Shown here in pieces: positions 18,499-26,993 of a stretch of DNA of 64,000 nucleotides; position 1 is the stretch's first letter, and the number at the start of each line of letters is the position of its first letter. The position numbers and the translations under genes were made by a program. Under the pieces are notes generated by a model. It saw nothing but the letters and a program-made list of their open reading frames with translations. It did not search any database and was not told where the DNA came from. Source of the DNA: Lentisphaerota bacterium (lineage in GTDB: Bacteria; Verrucomicrobiota; Lentisphaeria; Victivallales; Victivallaceae); assembly GCA_024225035.1 (NCBI GenBank), contig JAAEMX010000162.1, positions 1 to 64,000 on the forward strand. Reading direction: 5' to 3'.

Positions 18499-18676
18499 TA
18501 CATCTTATTTTTCTTAGCTATACTTACAATTTCATAAGGCATTTTAAATAAGTTACTAAAGAAAAATGTCATAAAATATTTGATATTCTTTATTATTTGT
18601 GCTACTTTAATCAGGTTAAATAGTACTATAAATCGTAAAATAGTCATAATAGGCAACCCGACAGCATGGGGGATTT

Positions 18677-19284
18677 ATGTCAGATAATATTATGCAGGTA
18701 CAGTGCTTCAACTGCCAGGCAATGAGGTCGAGCCGGAAATGGCTGGCCAACTGGTAGAGTGCGCTATCTGTGACGCTGTCTTTATGGTGCCTTATCCTAT
18801 GGAAGGCATGGATGGTCAAGTCTATGCAACAACGCCTTACGTCGAAGAACAGCAAGTTCATGAGGAACCGCAGGAATACCATCAGGAAGAAACACCATAC
18901 GCAGAGCAGGAGCAACCCGAGGAACATTCTCAGGAAGAGCAGTATGCCTTCGAAGAAGTGCATGAAGAGCCAGAGCAGGCTTTTGAAGAAGAAACTCATG
19001 ATCCAAATCTTGACACTTCAGACAACAAACCGGCTGCAGGAACAACCAATACCGTCAAGCTTTCCCGTTCAAGTATTGGTATGATGCCCACAATTGAAGA
19101 TTCTTTCTCATTCTCCACTGTTGAAAAAGCACAAACTGAAACTGCCATTCCAGGAGAAATTGAGACAGCTAGCGACCAGCTGGAAAACTTTGGAAAAAGT
19201 CAGGCAAGGCCAGCTAAAAAAGCACCATCCCAAAAGCCTAAAAAGAAGAAATGGTGGGAGTTCCTCCTTTTTTGGAAAAAATAA
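18677..19284 (+). CDS. MJ0042-type zinc-ribbon protein, interrupted by a one-base frameshift
   Basis: The ATG at 18677 has a GGGGGA ribosome-binding site and reads into MQVQCFNCQ, but that frame stops soon after. The frame open from 18703 to 19284 continues with GNEVEPEMAGQLVECAICD. Adding one base near 18718 joins them and rebuilds a CxxC...CxxC ribbon of the form seen in many PVC proteins. After the ribbon comes a long glutamate-rich low-complexity region (about residues 60-125) and a basic, tryptophan-containing C-terminus (KKKKWWEFLLFWKK) that may touch the membrane. Function is unknown. Either the gene is damaged or the sequence has a one-base error. Confidence 0.7.
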
Positions 19285-19422
19285 CTTTACTGATTTTTTT
19301 GACGCATTAAATCATTTTTTAATTGCGCACCGTACTTTTGATCTTATATTTTATTAAATGCAATGAAAGTTGTCAGGCATTTACTCTGTTTATAATAGTC
19401 AAAATCCGCGGAGAATATCAGT

Positions 19423-21510
19423 ATGGCAGAAAAAATTGATTTAAAATCAATCAGAAATATTGGCATTATCGCTCATATAGATGCCGGCAAAACAACTCTT
19501 ACGGAAAGGTTTTTATACTATTCCGGCAAGACACATCGCCTTGGCAATATTGATAGTGGCAATACTGTAATGGATTACCTTGACGAAGAACGTAATCGTG
19601 GAATAACCATTGTCGCCGCAGCGGCTTCATTTAACTGGAGTCAAGGTGCTCAAAAAAACTTAATCCACCTGATTGATACCCCTGGACATATTGACTTTAC
19701 CGCGGAAGTTGAGCGCTCCTTGAGAGTGACCGACGGTGCAGTCGTCATCTTTAGCGGCGTAGAAGGCGTTGAAGCTCAAAGCGAAAAAGTATGGCGCCAG
19801 TCAGATCATTACGACGTTCCCAAAATAGCTTTTATAAATAAACTTGACCGCATGGGAGCCTCATTTTCGCGCACCCTTCAGGAAATGCAGGATAAATTTA
19901 CCCAGCGCAAAATCACCGCTTTTCAAATCCCAGTCGGCATCGAGTCCGGGCTTGAAGGCGTCATCGACCTGCTTGAAATGCGATTTTTAAAATTCAAAGG
20001 TGAAGAGGGCGAGACAGTCACCCCTGCAGCCATTCCTGAAGAATTATTGCCGGAAGCAGAGGCCGCTCGCGACCACCTGCTTACTGATATAGCAGAACTC
20101 TCTGATGAAATAGCAGAACTATATCTTGAAGAGCAGGAAGTACCAGTCCGACTGCTTAAAACTGAGGTTCGCAGGCTGGTTGGCTCAAATGAAATCTGCC
20201 CGGTTTTTGCCGGATCAGCCAAGAAAAATATAGGTGTACAGCCTGTATTAAACGCTGTAATTGACTACCTGCCCAGCCCCGAAGAACGCTTCAAGTATAC
20301 AGCCGTGAACGTTAAAAATGAAAAAGATGAGGTTATTACAGTTAACGATCCTCATTTTTGTGGCCTGGTTTTCAAATTAGTGGCAAGCGGCAGTGCTGAC
20401 CTGCTTTACATGCGAACCTATGCAGGCAAACTGAATCTCAGCGACACATTGATAAATACCAGAACCGGCGAAAAAGTACGCATTAAGCGCATATTACGCC
20501 TTTATGCAAAAAATATAGAGGCCATAGATGAAGTCGGTCCTGGAGATATTATCGGAATTATTGGCCCTTCAAATACTTTTACCGGAGACACTTTGTGCGC
20601 TAAACACCGCCAGGTCATGCTTGAAAAAATTGACTTTCCGGAACCGGTCATTTCAATAGCTATTGAACCGAGATCAACTAAGGACAAGGATCGGCTAAAA
20701 ACCAGCCTGGACATGATCTGTCGCGAAGATCCTACCCTTTCTCTTAAAACTCATGAAAACACCGGACAGGTAATTCTCTCAGGCATGGGGGAACTGCATC
20801 TTGAAATCAACACCAACCGAATACAGCATGAGTTCAAAGTTGAAGCCCGCTATGGAAGACCTCGTGTAGCATTCCGTGAAACAATAACAGAACCATGTTC
20901 AGTAACCGGTATTTTCGATAAGGTTATTGGTGAAAATGAACTTTACTCCGAGGTTGATATTGATTTTATCCCAGTAAAAATTGATCAGGGTATTGAAGTT
21001 ATTTCAAAAGTAGCTAAAGGCGATATGCCGGGCTCATGGCTGCTGACTGCATCTGAAACGCTTGACGGCGGTCTCAGGACAGGCGGTAATTCAGGCTATT
21101 CCTTAATATATATAAAAGCAGTTATAAAAGGACTCCGCGGAACTCCTGATAAAACGACCGACGGAGCTGTGGCAGGCGCTGTCCTTGATGCCGTAAATCG
21201 CGCTATCAGCAACGGCACTAAACTGCTCGAACCTCTAATGAAACTGGACATAACAGCCCCTGAAGAAGTCGTTGGGGAAATTACCGGCTACCTGCAGGTG
21301 CGTCGCGCAATCATTCATGGAATAGATAATATCCCCGGCGGAAAAATGCTGCATTGCGAAGTCCCGCTTGCCGAGATGTTTGGCTTTAGTTCAGCATTGC
21401 CAAAACTGTCAGGCGGCAGAGCTGCTTTCAGCATGGAGCCTTTCGGCTATCAGGAAATTTCCCAGAATGACCTTGAGCGCCTTGGGACCAATACATCAGT
21501 CAGCTTTTAG
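19423..21510 (+). CDS. Elongation factor G paralogue (EF-G2-like)
   Basis: It has 695 residues and the complete EF-G domain set. GTPase motifs are IAHIDAGKTTLTERFL, RGITIVAAAASF, DTPGHIDF and NKLDRMG. Domains III to V end with GYLQVRRAIIHGIDN. The stretch GNTVMDYLDEERNRGIT resembles the second EF-G of species with two copies (spd-type EF-G and mitochondrial EF-G2) rather than canonical FusA, which has the MDWMEQEQERGIT form. Such paralogues can specialise in translocation or ribosome recycling. The gene is not beside rpsL/rpsG/tuf, consistent with a secondary copy. Confidence 0.85.
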   Translation: MAEKIDLKSIRNIGIIAHIDAGKTTLTERFLYYSGKTHRLGNIDSGNTVMDYLDEERNRGITIVAAAASFNWSQGAQKNLIHLIDTPGHIDFTAEVERSLRVTDGAVVIFSGVEGVEAQSEKVWRQSDHYDVPKIAFINKLDRMGASFSRTLQEMQDKFTQRKITAFQIPVGIESGLEGVIDLLEMRFLKFKGEEGETVTPAAIPEELLPEAEAARDHLLTDIAELSDEIAELYLEEQEVPVRLLKTEVRRLVGSNEICPVFAGSAKKNIGVQPVLNAVIDYLPSPEERFKYTAVNVKNEKDEVITVNDPHFCGLVFKLVASGSADLLYMRTYAGKLNLSDTLINTRTGEKVRIKRILRLYAKNIEAIDEVGPGDIIGIIGPSNTFTGDTLCAKHRQVMLEKIDFPEPVISIAIEPRSTKDKDRLKTSLDMICREDPTLSLKTHENTGQVILSGMGELHLEINTNRIQHEFKVEARYGRPRVAFRETITEPCSVTGIFDKVIGENELYSEVDIDFIPVKIDQGIEVISKVAKGDMPGSWLLTASETLDGGLRTGGNSGYSLIYIKAVIKGLRGTPDKTTDGAVAGAVLDAVNRAISNGTKLLEPLMKLDITAPEEVVGEITGYLQVRRAIIHGIDNIPGGKMLHCEVPLAEMFGFSSALPKLSGGRAAFSMEPFGYQEISQNDLERLGTNTSVSF

Positions 21511-21675
21511 AGCTGACTGGTACATTTCTTGACTAGCAACGATCATTCAGAAATAATTCTACATTTTGCATTTTTTAAAGAATTATCTTCTTTATATCTT
21601 GATTTTTTAGTAAATTATTCTATAATTTAGCATGCCGATACTTCCTGAAAAAACATATAAATTATGGATGGAAAT

Positions 21676-22122
21676 ATGATGTTGGATGAAACTGATAAAA
21701 AGATCCTGCGTCTTCTGCAGGAAAATGCGCGTATCTCAAATGCTGAAATCGCTCGTCAAGTTGAACTTGCACCTTCAGCCGTACTGAAAAGGATTCGCAC
21801 GCTTGAAACTGAAGAAGTAATTTTAGGGTATGAAACTCGGTTAAACCCGGCAAAGCTTGACCTTGGAATGACCAGTTTAGTTGAAATCGACACCGCCGAA
21901 AAACCCGGATCATTGGGAGTTGGAAAAAAAATAGCCACATTGCCGGAAGTTCAGGAAATATCCTTCTTTGCCGGAGAAAGTTTCTATCTGGCAAAAGTGC
22001 GTACTAAAAATCCTGAAACCCATAGCGAACTCATTCAGAAAATGGGAGATTTGGGTGCCACTCATACCCGCACTGTCTTATTGTTGAAAAATATCAAGGA
22101 TTCCTTAAAACTGGATTTTTAG
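21676..22122 (+). CDS. Lrp/AsnC-family transcriptional regulator
   Basis: The N-terminal winged helix (LDETDKKILRLLQENARISNAEIARQVELAPSAV in overlapping parts) is followed by an alpha-beta ligand-binding RAM domain. ATGs at 21676 and 21679 lie 3-7 bp after a GGATGGA ribosome-binding site; the ATG at 21664 does not. At about 148 residues it is a full-length Lrp-like protein. These regulators sense amino acids. Targets are unknown because the gene stands alone between AT-rich spacers. Confidence 0.85.
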   Translation: MMLDETDKKILRLLQENARISNAEIARQVELAPSAVLKRIRTLETEEVILGYETRLNPAKLDLGMTSLVEIDTAEKPGSLGVGKKIATLPEVQEISFFAGESFYLAKVRTKNPETHSELIQKMGDLGATHTRTVLLLKNIKDSLKLDF

Positions 22123-22459
22123 ATAGATAAAAAAAATCAATAATCAATAATCAATTTATCCCGCTTCTTACTTTAAAGCAGCAGGCATAGTTGTACATAT
22201 CCTGAACGATGACGAGTTTTATACTGTTAATATGTGCACTGTATTATATTATTATTTCACATTATATTTTTACTAAAAGATATTTATATTTACGCGATAC
22301 TATCTATTGCAAAGCCTAAATACCAACGTCTACATTTGAAATGCAGCTTTATAAGCTGTCATAATTCAACTCATTGCTGTAGTAATTACTCTTTTATTAT
22401 TGAATGAACCACGGTTAAGTGATATTTTACTTGAATCATAATAATGCACAAAGGCGCGT
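22123..22459. other. Intergenic region with no gene recognised
   Basis: This 337-bp stretch is very AT-rich and has stops in all frames. I see no RNA gene or strong terminator. It presumably holds the promoter of the rsmE operon. Confidence 0.5.
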
Positions 22460-23155
22460 ATGCATAGATTTTTTTGTAAAACTACAGGCAGCCCTGGTGA
22501 AGAGGCGGCATTAAGTTCTGCTGAACAGAAACATCTGTTCAAAATTTTGCGTGCAGTCCCCGGAGATCAAGTTGAATTACTTGACGGGAACGGCAAGGTT
22601 ACTTCTGCCGAAGTGAGTTCAGGAAAAGCCCTGAAGATTGTGTCTGTTAAACAACACTCTAAGCCAAAACCTGATCTGTATTTATTTGTAGCACCTCCCA
22701 AGCGCCAGAAGATGGACCAGCTTTTACGCCAATGCTCTGAAGTAGGAATCGGGCATATTCATCCAATTCTAACCAAGCGCTCAGTGTCATCACCTGATAA
22801 GATCAGTGAACGCTGGATAACTTTGCTCCAAGAAGGCTGCAAACAATCCGGCAACCCTTTTTTGCCTCATATTGGCGCTCCTATGAGTTTCAACAACTTT
22901 CTTAAAATGACAAAAGAACAAAATATATCGGCTTTCTTTGGAGCTATAAGAGGAGAAACGCCCTCTCCTGAAAACATAACAGGTGACATCGCCTGGATTG
23001 TCGGCCCTGAAGGCGGCTTTACAGAAGAAGAAGAAGACCAAATGCTAACTGCCGGAGTCAAACCTTTACGCCTTGGCTCTTATGTACTCAGAGTAGAAAC
23101 GGCCGTTATTTGTGGGGCTTCACTTTTGAACTTCCTTAGTAACAGAGGGGATTAA
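22460..23155 (+). CDS. rsmE: 16S rRNA m3U1498 methyltransferase RsmE
   Basis: The 231-residue length is typical. The N-terminal PUA-like part begins MHRFFC, with EQKHLFKILRAVPGDQVELL. The C-terminal SPOUT knot has the SAM-binding motifs IVGPEGGFTEEE and LGSYVLRVETA. The enzyme methylates U1498 in the decoding region of 16S rRNA. The LysM lipoprotein gene starts 3 bp after its stop, so the two are probably co-transcribed. Confidence 0.93.
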   Translation: MHRFFCKTTGSPGEEAALSSAEQKHLFKILRAVPGDQVELLDGNGKVTSAEVSSGKALKIVSVKQHSKPKPDLYLFVAPPKRQKMDQLLRQCSEVGIGHIHPILTKRSVSSPDKISERWITLLQEGCKQSGNPFLPHIGAPMSFNNFLKMTKEQNISAFFGAIRGETPSPENITGDIAWIVGPEGGFTEEEEDQMLTAGVKPLRLGSYVLRVETAVICGASLLNFLSNRGD

Positions 23156-23157
23156 AA

Positions 23158-24333
23158 TTGAAAAAATTAATATATACATTATTTATAGCTACTGCCATGT
23201 TTGCTGGAGGCTGCGGCATCCAGAATGGCGATGAAACCATGCATCCGCTTTTTAAGAAAGCCAGCGGTGCTAAGAAAGACGGAGATTATAAGCTTGCCGA
23301 AGAATGCTACAACAAATTATTGCAGGTAAAGTATGAATCTCCTAAAACCCACTTAAGACTGGCCGGACTGTATGATGAACAGCTGAATCAACCGCTTATG
23401 GCCTATTATCATTATGGGCAGTTCTTAAAATTTGCTCCTAATTCACCAGAGGCTGCCAACGTCAAAAAGTGGCAGGCTGCTGCGCTGAAAAAATTCTATA
23501 TCAAAACCAGAAAGAAATTTAGCGATCCGGATGATGCAAAACAACTGCAGGTTGAACTGGATGCGGCCAGTGAAAAAATAAAGACTTCTGAGACCCGTAA
23601 AAAACTTCTGATGCGATATATAACGCAACTAAAAAGCCATATTGGTAAAATTAATGAAAGTGCTTCAAAGCTGCAAACTGAGCGTGATCGGCTTCAGGCT
23701 GATTATGAAATACAGCGGGAAAAACTTAAAAAGCAGCAGCAGGAAATCATCGACCAGAATATAGAGCTGAAAGCTAACAAGGAAGAAATTGACGCCTCGC
23801 AACAAGCACTTGCGACCAAAAATACTGAAGAAGAAATCAAGCACCTGATTGAATCAAGAAATAACCTTAAAGAACAGCTTCTCACCAAAGAAAAAGAACT
23901 GCAGAACCTCAAACTTGATTTTGAAAACCTGAGACGCATGTTCTATGAAAGGAATCAGGATTCAGACAACGAATACAGGCCAACTAAATCAATTGCTGAG
24001 CCAATCAGCATGGAAAAACCTTTGCTTGACGCGTCAAGCGCCATGGAAGCGCCCAGACAATCGCCCAAGAAAAGCCTCGTAAAGCAAGAAGTAAAGTCTT
24101 CAGCTGAAACAAGTAAAACCAATTCTATTCAAAAGCAGGATAAGCCTGTAATTCTTACGCAAGCAGTCAAATACACTGTAAGACACGGTGATACTCTGAC
24201 AGGAATTTCCAGACGTTTTTATGGTACTTCTAGACTTTATAAATTGATTTTTGATGCAAACCGGAATATTTTGCAAACAGAGTTTAGTTTACGACCAGGA
24301 CAACTCTTAACAATACCACCACTGAAAAAATAA
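23158..24333 (+). CDS. LysM-domain lipoprotein with TPR and coiled coil
   Basis: Translation starts at a TTG preceded by GAGGGG, giving 391 residues. The order is a lipoprotein signal peptide ending in MFAGGC (Cys19 or nearby), a TPR-like helical region (residues 30-110), a long coiled coil (about 125-260, rich in K, E and Q), a low-complexity linker, and a C-terminal LysM domain (YTVRHGDTLTGISRRFYG...LRPGQLLTIPP). The anchor and LysM together suggest a tether between the outer membrane and peptidoglycan. The next lipoprotein gene follows after 18 bp. Confidence 0.85.
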   Translation: MKKLIYTLFIATAMFAGGCGIQNGDETMHPLFKKASGAKKDGDYKLAEECYNKLLQVKYESPKTHLRLAGLYDEQLNQPLMAYYHYGQFLKFAPNSPEAANVKKWQAAALKKFYIKTRKKFSDPDDAKQLQVELDAASEKIKTSETRKKLLMRYITQLKSHIGKINESASKLQTERDRLQADYEIQREKLKKQQQEIIDQNIELKANKEEIDASQQALATKNTEEEIKHLIESRNNLKEQLLTKEKELQNLKLDFENLRRMFYERNQDSDNEYRPTKSIAEPISMEKPLLDASSAMEAPRQSPKKSLVKQEVKSSAETSKTNSIQKQDKPVILTQAVKYTVRHGDTLTGISRRFYGTSRLYKLIFDANRNILQTEFSLRPGQLLTIPPLKK

Positions 24334-24351
24334 TTACGCGGAGTAATTCTG

Positions 24352-25026
24352 ATGAAAAAATTTTTGCTGAAAAGCACAATACCGTTGTTTGCCTTTGGCC
24401 TGATGCTGTTTTGTTCCGGCTGCCTTTTTGGCACACAGTCATACAGTGAGGTTAGATACTATGATCTGGGCAATCCGACACAAACTGCTCCCGAAAATGT
24501 CTTTGCTAAATTCATGCTGTTCAGCACCACTGAACCGGTAAAATATAAAATGGTTTACCGTGCCAAGGACTGTCGAATACTGATAGATGACTACAACAAA
24601 TGGGTACAACCTCCAGGGTTTCTTATTACCCGCTACCTACAGGCTGCATTCAGACAAAAAAAATACAGTCATAAGCCCAAAGTGGAATTCATAATTGACG
24701 GCACTATTTACATGTTTAAAATTGACTTGAAGGAAGCTAAGGCTTATCTTGGAGTCACTTATAATATAGATCGTAAAATGCTGGGAGCTGACAAATTTCT
24801 GTCACAGAATTCTTTAGTTTTCACAGCTCCAATCAAACAGGAAAATCCATCAGGATTTGCAGAAGCCATGTCACAATGTGCAGCTCAACTGGCCGCTAAG
24901 ATGAGCAAAGACTTAATCAAGCTTCGCCAGAATGAAAATGTCATTAACGGAAATTCCAATAAAAATAAGAATAATAACGCAAAAATCCCCGCTCCTAAAG
25001 TTGAAAAAATAAGGAACAAAAAATGA
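24352..25026 (+). CDS. ABC-type transport auxiliary lipoprotein (PqiC/LptE-like)
   Basis: It has 224 residues, with a lipoprotein signal peptide ending in LFCSGC. The mature start (YYDLGNP), the pattern around YRAKDCRILIDDYNKWVQPP and the following helix (ITRYLQAAFRQ) fit the auxiliary lipoprotein family associated with MCE/Mla and Pqi transport systems. No permease, ATPase or MCE gene is adjacent. The C-terminus is an Asn/Lys-rich tail. The hpt gene overlaps its stop by 4 bp. Confidence 0.7.
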   Translation: MKKFLLKSTIPLFAFGLMLFCSGCLFGTQSYSEVRYYDLGNPTQTAPENVFAKFMLFSTTEPVKYKMVYRAKDCRILIDDYNKWVQPPGFLITRYLQAAFRQKKYSHKPKVEFIIDGTIYMFKIDLKEAKAYLGVTYNIDRKMLGADKFLSQNSLVFTAPIKQENPSGFAEAMSQCAAQLAAKMSKDLIKLRQNENVINGNSNKNKNNNAKIPAPKVEKIRNKK

Positions 25027-25556
25027 GTTATTCTGAAACCGACCATAAAGTACTTTTAAGCGAAAAAGCTATTGCTGACCGCTTAACTGAGATCGGTAAA
25101 CAGATCACGGAATCATATGGTAATGAACCAATAACAATTTTGGCTCTAACAAACGGCGCCTTAGTTTTCGCCGCTGACCTCATTCGCCAGATAAAATGTC
25201 CGGTCAGGCTGGACACTTTAGGCGTAGCGTCATATAAAGGGCGTCGAAGCACCGGTGAACTTTCTTTCAGATCCAAGCCTAAACTCGGTATTTCCGGCAG
25301 AAATATTCTGGTGGTTGATGATATTCTGGACACTGGTTTGACTCTGCACGGTGTTGCTTCGTGGCTTAAGCGCCAAAGTCCTCAATCGGTAAAGATTTGT
25401 GTCCTGCTGGACAAAAAAATCACGAAGCGCGAAGAGGAAGTCAAAGTTGATTGGGCTGGATTTGAAATAGATGATCTGTTTGTTTATGGTTATGGACTGG
25501 ATCGTGATGAATTTGACCGCAATCTGCCCTTTATAGCTTATGTCGAGGATGAATAA
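25023..25556 (+). CDS. hpt: Hypoxanthine phosphoribosyltransferase
   Basis: It is a 177-residue purine-salvage enzyme that converts hypoxanthine or guanine plus PRPP to IMP or GMP. The PRPP-binding loop is ILVVDDILDTGLTLHG (about residues 96-111), and ALTNGALVFAADL carries the pyrophosphate-binding segment. The lysine after strand 5 (VCVLLDKKI) and the C-terminal DLFVYGYGLD base-binding strand are present. It shares ATGA with the preceding lipoprotein gene, so it is expressed from the rsmE operon. Confidence 0.93.
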   Translation: MSYSETDHKVLLSEKAIADRLTEIGKQITESYGNEPITILALTNGALVFAADLIRQIKCPVRLDTLGVASYKGRRSTGELSFRSKPKLGISGRNILVVDDILDTGLTLHGVASWLKRQSPQSVKICVLLDKKITKREEEVKVDWAGFEIDDLFVYGYGLDRDEFDRNLPFIAYVEDE

Positions 25557-25649
25557 ACTCTATCTGTAGAAAAATATTTTTTAAAGATTGAAACTTTAAA
25601 AATCAAACATTATATTTGTACGTATTCAAAAGATGTCAGGAGATTATAA

Positions 25650-25988
25650 ATGGACCTTAAACTTCTTGAAACCACCCCAGATGCTGACGTAGTTTCTCTC
25701 TCAGGTAGTCTAGATATTGCCGGAGTGCAGGAAATAGAGATGGAATTTACCCAGTTGGCTGCCAAAAACAAATCACTTGTTATTGAAATGGCCAACGTTT
25801 CATTTATCGCGTCATTGGGGCTGCGGATGCTGCTCAGTTCAGCCAAGAGGCTTGATTCTGACGGGTTTAAAATGATTTTGCTAAACCCGCAGGAGTCTAT
25901 TCAGAATGTCCTGACTATCGCTGGCTTGGATTCAATTATTCCAATTGTTGATGATTTGGATGACGCAATAAAAACAGCCAAAAGCTAA
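25650..25988 (+). CDS. STAS-domain anti-sigma factor antagonist
   Basis: It is a 112-residue single STAS domain. The phosphorylation loop reads VSFIASLGLRML. Ser55 sits at the position of the phosphoserine in SpoIIAA/RsbV-type antagonists, although the preceding Asp is an Ala here. A CAGGAG ribosome-binding site precedes the ATG. It is followed after 22 bp by an anti-sigma-type HATPase gene, giving a partner-switching pair. No sigma factor gene or PP2C phosphatase gene is adjacent. Confidence 0.88.
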   Translation: MDLKLLETTPDADVVSLSGSLDIAGVQEIEMEFTQLAAKNKSLVIEMANVSFIASLGLRMLLSSAKRLDSDGFKMILLNPQESIQNVLTIAGLDSIIPIVDDLDDAIKTAKS

Positions 25989-26010
25989 AAGTTATCAGTC
26001 AGGTGCAGCT

Positions 26011-26430
26011 GTGGAAAAACGTGTATTCAAAATTATGAATAACTTCGCTGAACTGGAAAACGTCTGTATTGAGGCAAATACTTTCATGTCCGACAACAGC
26101 TTTCCTAAAGAATCAGCTTACACAGTTGCACTTTGCCTTGAAGAAATGGGCACCAATATCATCAAATACGGGTATGACGATAATGATGAGCACGAAATCA
26201 AAGTCAATCTGGAATTGAATGCAGAATTGGCTAGACTGCAGCTTATGGATGACGGTCACGAATTTAATCCTTTGCTCGTCGGCCCGGCTGATGTGACATC
26301 AGACATTTCACATCGCCAGGTTGGCGGGATGGGAATACATTTGACTCGCAGCATGGCAAGCAATATATATTATCGCCGACTCGATGATACGAATGTGTTA
26401 ACAATAGAAGTAGTACCAGTCGACAAGTAA
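26011..26430 (+). CDS. RsbW-like ATP-binding serine kinase / anti-sigma factor
   Basis: The 139-residue protein starts at GTG. It is a stand-alone HATPase_c domain with the N-box CLEEMGTNIIKYGY, the G1 box LMDDGHEFNP and the G2 box RQVGGMGIHLTRSM. Members phosphorylate a STAS antagonist and, when free, bind a sigma factor or another partner. It is flanked by two STAS genes, so it may choose between two antagonists. Its output partner is not encoded here. Confidence 0.88.
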   Translation: MEKRVFKIMNNFAELENVCIEANTFMSDNSFPKESAYTVALCLEEMGTNIIKYGYDDNDEHEIKVNLELNAELARLQLMDDGHEFNPLLVGPADVTSDISHRQVGGMGIHLTRSMASNIYYRRLDDTNVLTIEVVPVDK

Positions 26431-26548
26431 TGTGTCCCTTTTCATAAAAAATCTTTGCATTTTGGCTTTAGAGGGTTATTTTTATGTCGAGGGTGACTGT
26501 ATACCGGTGAGGAATATTTAGAAAGAAAAATATAGAGAGCTAGAAAAA

Positions 26549-26887
26549 ATGGACATAACTCAGCAAGAACAAAATGGCGTGGTAGAAATGGCAATGGCCG
26601 GCCGTTTGGATGCAGTTTCGGCAGTTGAAGCCGATAAAGAGTTCGGCAAAGTACTTGATGCCGGGCATGACCGTTTGCTGATCGAACTTTCACAACTCGA
26701 CTACATCAGCAGTGCCGGCCTGAGAGTGCTTTTAGTTGTAGCCAAGCGCATCCAGCAAAATGGGGGAAAAGTTGTATTGTGTGCTCTAACTCCGAATGTG
26801 AAAGAAGTTTTTGAAATCAGTGGATTCTCCTCAATCTTTAAAATCTTTGAAAACACTCCAGATGCAGCAGCTTTCCTGAAGAGCTGA
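26549..26887 (+). CDS. Second STAS-domain anti-sigma factor antagonist
   Basis: It is a 112-residue STAS domain, paralogous to the one at 25650. The loop reads LDYISSAGLRVLLV, with Ser54 and Ser55 as candidate phosphosites. It lies 118 bp after the kinase gene, a gap long enough for its own promoter. It ends 27 bp before an intrinsic terminator, which closes the module. Confidence 0.88.
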   Translation: MDITQQEQNGVVEMAMAGRLDAVSAVEADKEFGKVLDAGHDRLLIELSQLDYISSAGLRVLLVVAKRIQQNGGKVVLCALTPNVKEVFEISGFSSIFKIFENTPDAAAFLKS

Positions 26888-26914
26888 TTTGCATCTTTTT
26901 TTATGTTATTCCCA

Positions 26915-26936
26915 CCCCGCACATGCGGGGTTTTTT
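26915..26936 (+). terminator. Intrinsic terminator of the STAS/HATPase module
   Basis: The GC-rich stem CCCCGC/GCGGGG (26915-26920 with 26925-26930, loop ACAT) is followed by six T residues. It is a textbook rho-independent terminator. Confidence 0.9.
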
Positions 26937-26952
26937 ATTATATAGGCATGGC

Positions 26953-26978
26953 AAAAAAAAGCGGCGAATAAACGCCGC
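26953..26978 (-). terminator. Intrinsic terminator of cysS
   Basis: The stem GCGGCG/CGCCGC (26961-26966 with 26973-26978) is followed on the minus strand by eight T residues. It lies 15 bp beyond the cysS stop and sits back to back with the plus-strand terminator. Confidence 0.88.
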
Positions 26979-26993
26979 AGATAATACAGTAAA

